Shown here: piece after piece, positions 63,753 through 64,000 of the stretch
Layout of the letters: each line of letters opens with the position of its first letter
How positions within the stretch are numbered: the first letter of the stretch is position 1
Source of the DNA: Actinomadura physcomitrii
GTDB taxonomy: Bacteria > Actinomycetota > Actinomycetes > Streptosporangiales > Streptosporangiaceae
Direction of reading: 5' to 3'
Length of the DNA stretch: 64,000 nucleotides
Assembly (NCBI RefSeq): GCF_008923205.2
Contig: NZ_WBMS02000002.1
Location: forward strand, 248,001-312,000
Translations under genes and position numbers: made by a program
Notes under the pieces: model-generated
What the model saw: only the letters and a program-made list of their open reading frames with translations
What the model was told of the DNA's origin: nothing
Database searches by the model: none

Positions 63753-64000
63753 CTCGCCCGACCGCCCTGCGCCCGGCGAGCGCGGCCGCCTCCCGCCCGC
63801 TTGGCGCGGGCGTCTCGGTTCGGGCCCGCGGGCTGGTCGCGGCCTCGTTCCGGACGAGCGTCGCGTGGCCGACGCGGGTGCTGGTGCCGATCGCGGTACC
63901 CGGCTCGGTGGCGGATCGTCCCGGGCTCCGCCGAGGCGTCCCGCCGGTCGCCGCGCCGGCGGGCTTCGGCCGTGGTGATCATCGCTCGGGCCTCCGTACG
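63753..64000 (-). other. Unassigned edge segment
   Basis: 248 nt on the upstream side of the 63752 membrane-protein gene. An 80-codon frame (63740-63982) is Arg/Gly-rich and shows no family motif. If an operon partner exists, it lies mostly beyond the window. Confidence 0.3.

Noticed and set aside
63740..63982. 80-codon minus-strand frame at the window edge as an ABC ATPase
   Set aside because: No Walker A, signature or Walker B motif; Arg/Gly-rich composition suggests a shadow or unrelated edge.

Overview
This window is chromosomal DNA from a very G+C-rich actinobacterium. The evidence is GTG/TTG starts and C/G-ending codons throughout, many promoters whose -10 lies 6-9 nt before the start codon (leaderless mRNAs), actinobacterial marker genes (DUF2469, DivIVA-repeat proteins, a membrane-anchored FtsY, Zn-type L28/L32), a GlnR box, a cysteine-type leader peptide and an LPXTG surface protein. 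The order coaD-yceD-rpmF-rnc-mutM-smc-ftsY-amtB-glnB-glnD-ffh-rpsP-rimM-trmD-rplS-lepB-rnhB-dprA-xerC-rpsB-tsf-pyrH-frr-cdsA-rlmN is a typical actinobacterial core. A streptosporangial lineage such as Thermomonosporaceae/Actinomadura is my inference, not a demonstrated assignment. I saw no prophage, insertion sequence or CRISPR array.

Region 1 (1-14.4 kb) is accessory-rich. It holds the 3' part of D-Ala-D-Ala ligase, a shrunken formamidase-like gene, an SDR oxidoreductase, an MFS transporter, a two-gene ferritin-like diiron protein/ferredoxin-reductase operon and a PASTA-less Ser/Thr kinase. Next come a Leu/Arg-rich mini-ORF followed by three atypical tRNA genes, a B12-radical-SAM enzyme resembling hopanoid C-3 methylase HpnR, and a TetR regulator whose start overlaps a palindrome also found before the SDR gene. 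A DUF3515 lipoprotein, a stand-alone Lrp ligand domain, thiL, a CBM2-like membrane protein, thiD and rpmB complete the region.

Region 2 (14.6-25.1 kb) contains a DhaL/FakA-like protein and recG, then a leaderless cysteine-type leader peptide in front of a HEAT-repeat gene. It continues with a second Ser/Thr kinase, an LPXTG surface protein, rsmD and an orphan class B PBP.

Region 3 (25.1-46.4 kb) is the core block coaD to rplS. Inserted between smc and ftsY are a single-domain globin/flavohaemoglobin tandem and a DivIVA-like gene. The nitrogen module amtB-glnB-glnD is led by GlnR-type boxes.

Region 4 (46.5-64 kb) carries lepB, rnhB and DUF2469, with a thiolase relic between lepB and rnhB. 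The dprA-yifB-yraN operon is divergent from xerC. After these come an M23 peptidase, rpsB-tsf with structured leaders, and pyrH-frr-cdsA. The end holds a SUFU-domain protein, rlmN, a DivIVA-repeat protein, a DUF1963 protein and a membrane protein. The most unusual material is the tRNA/mini-ORF cluster at 7.67-8.04 kb.
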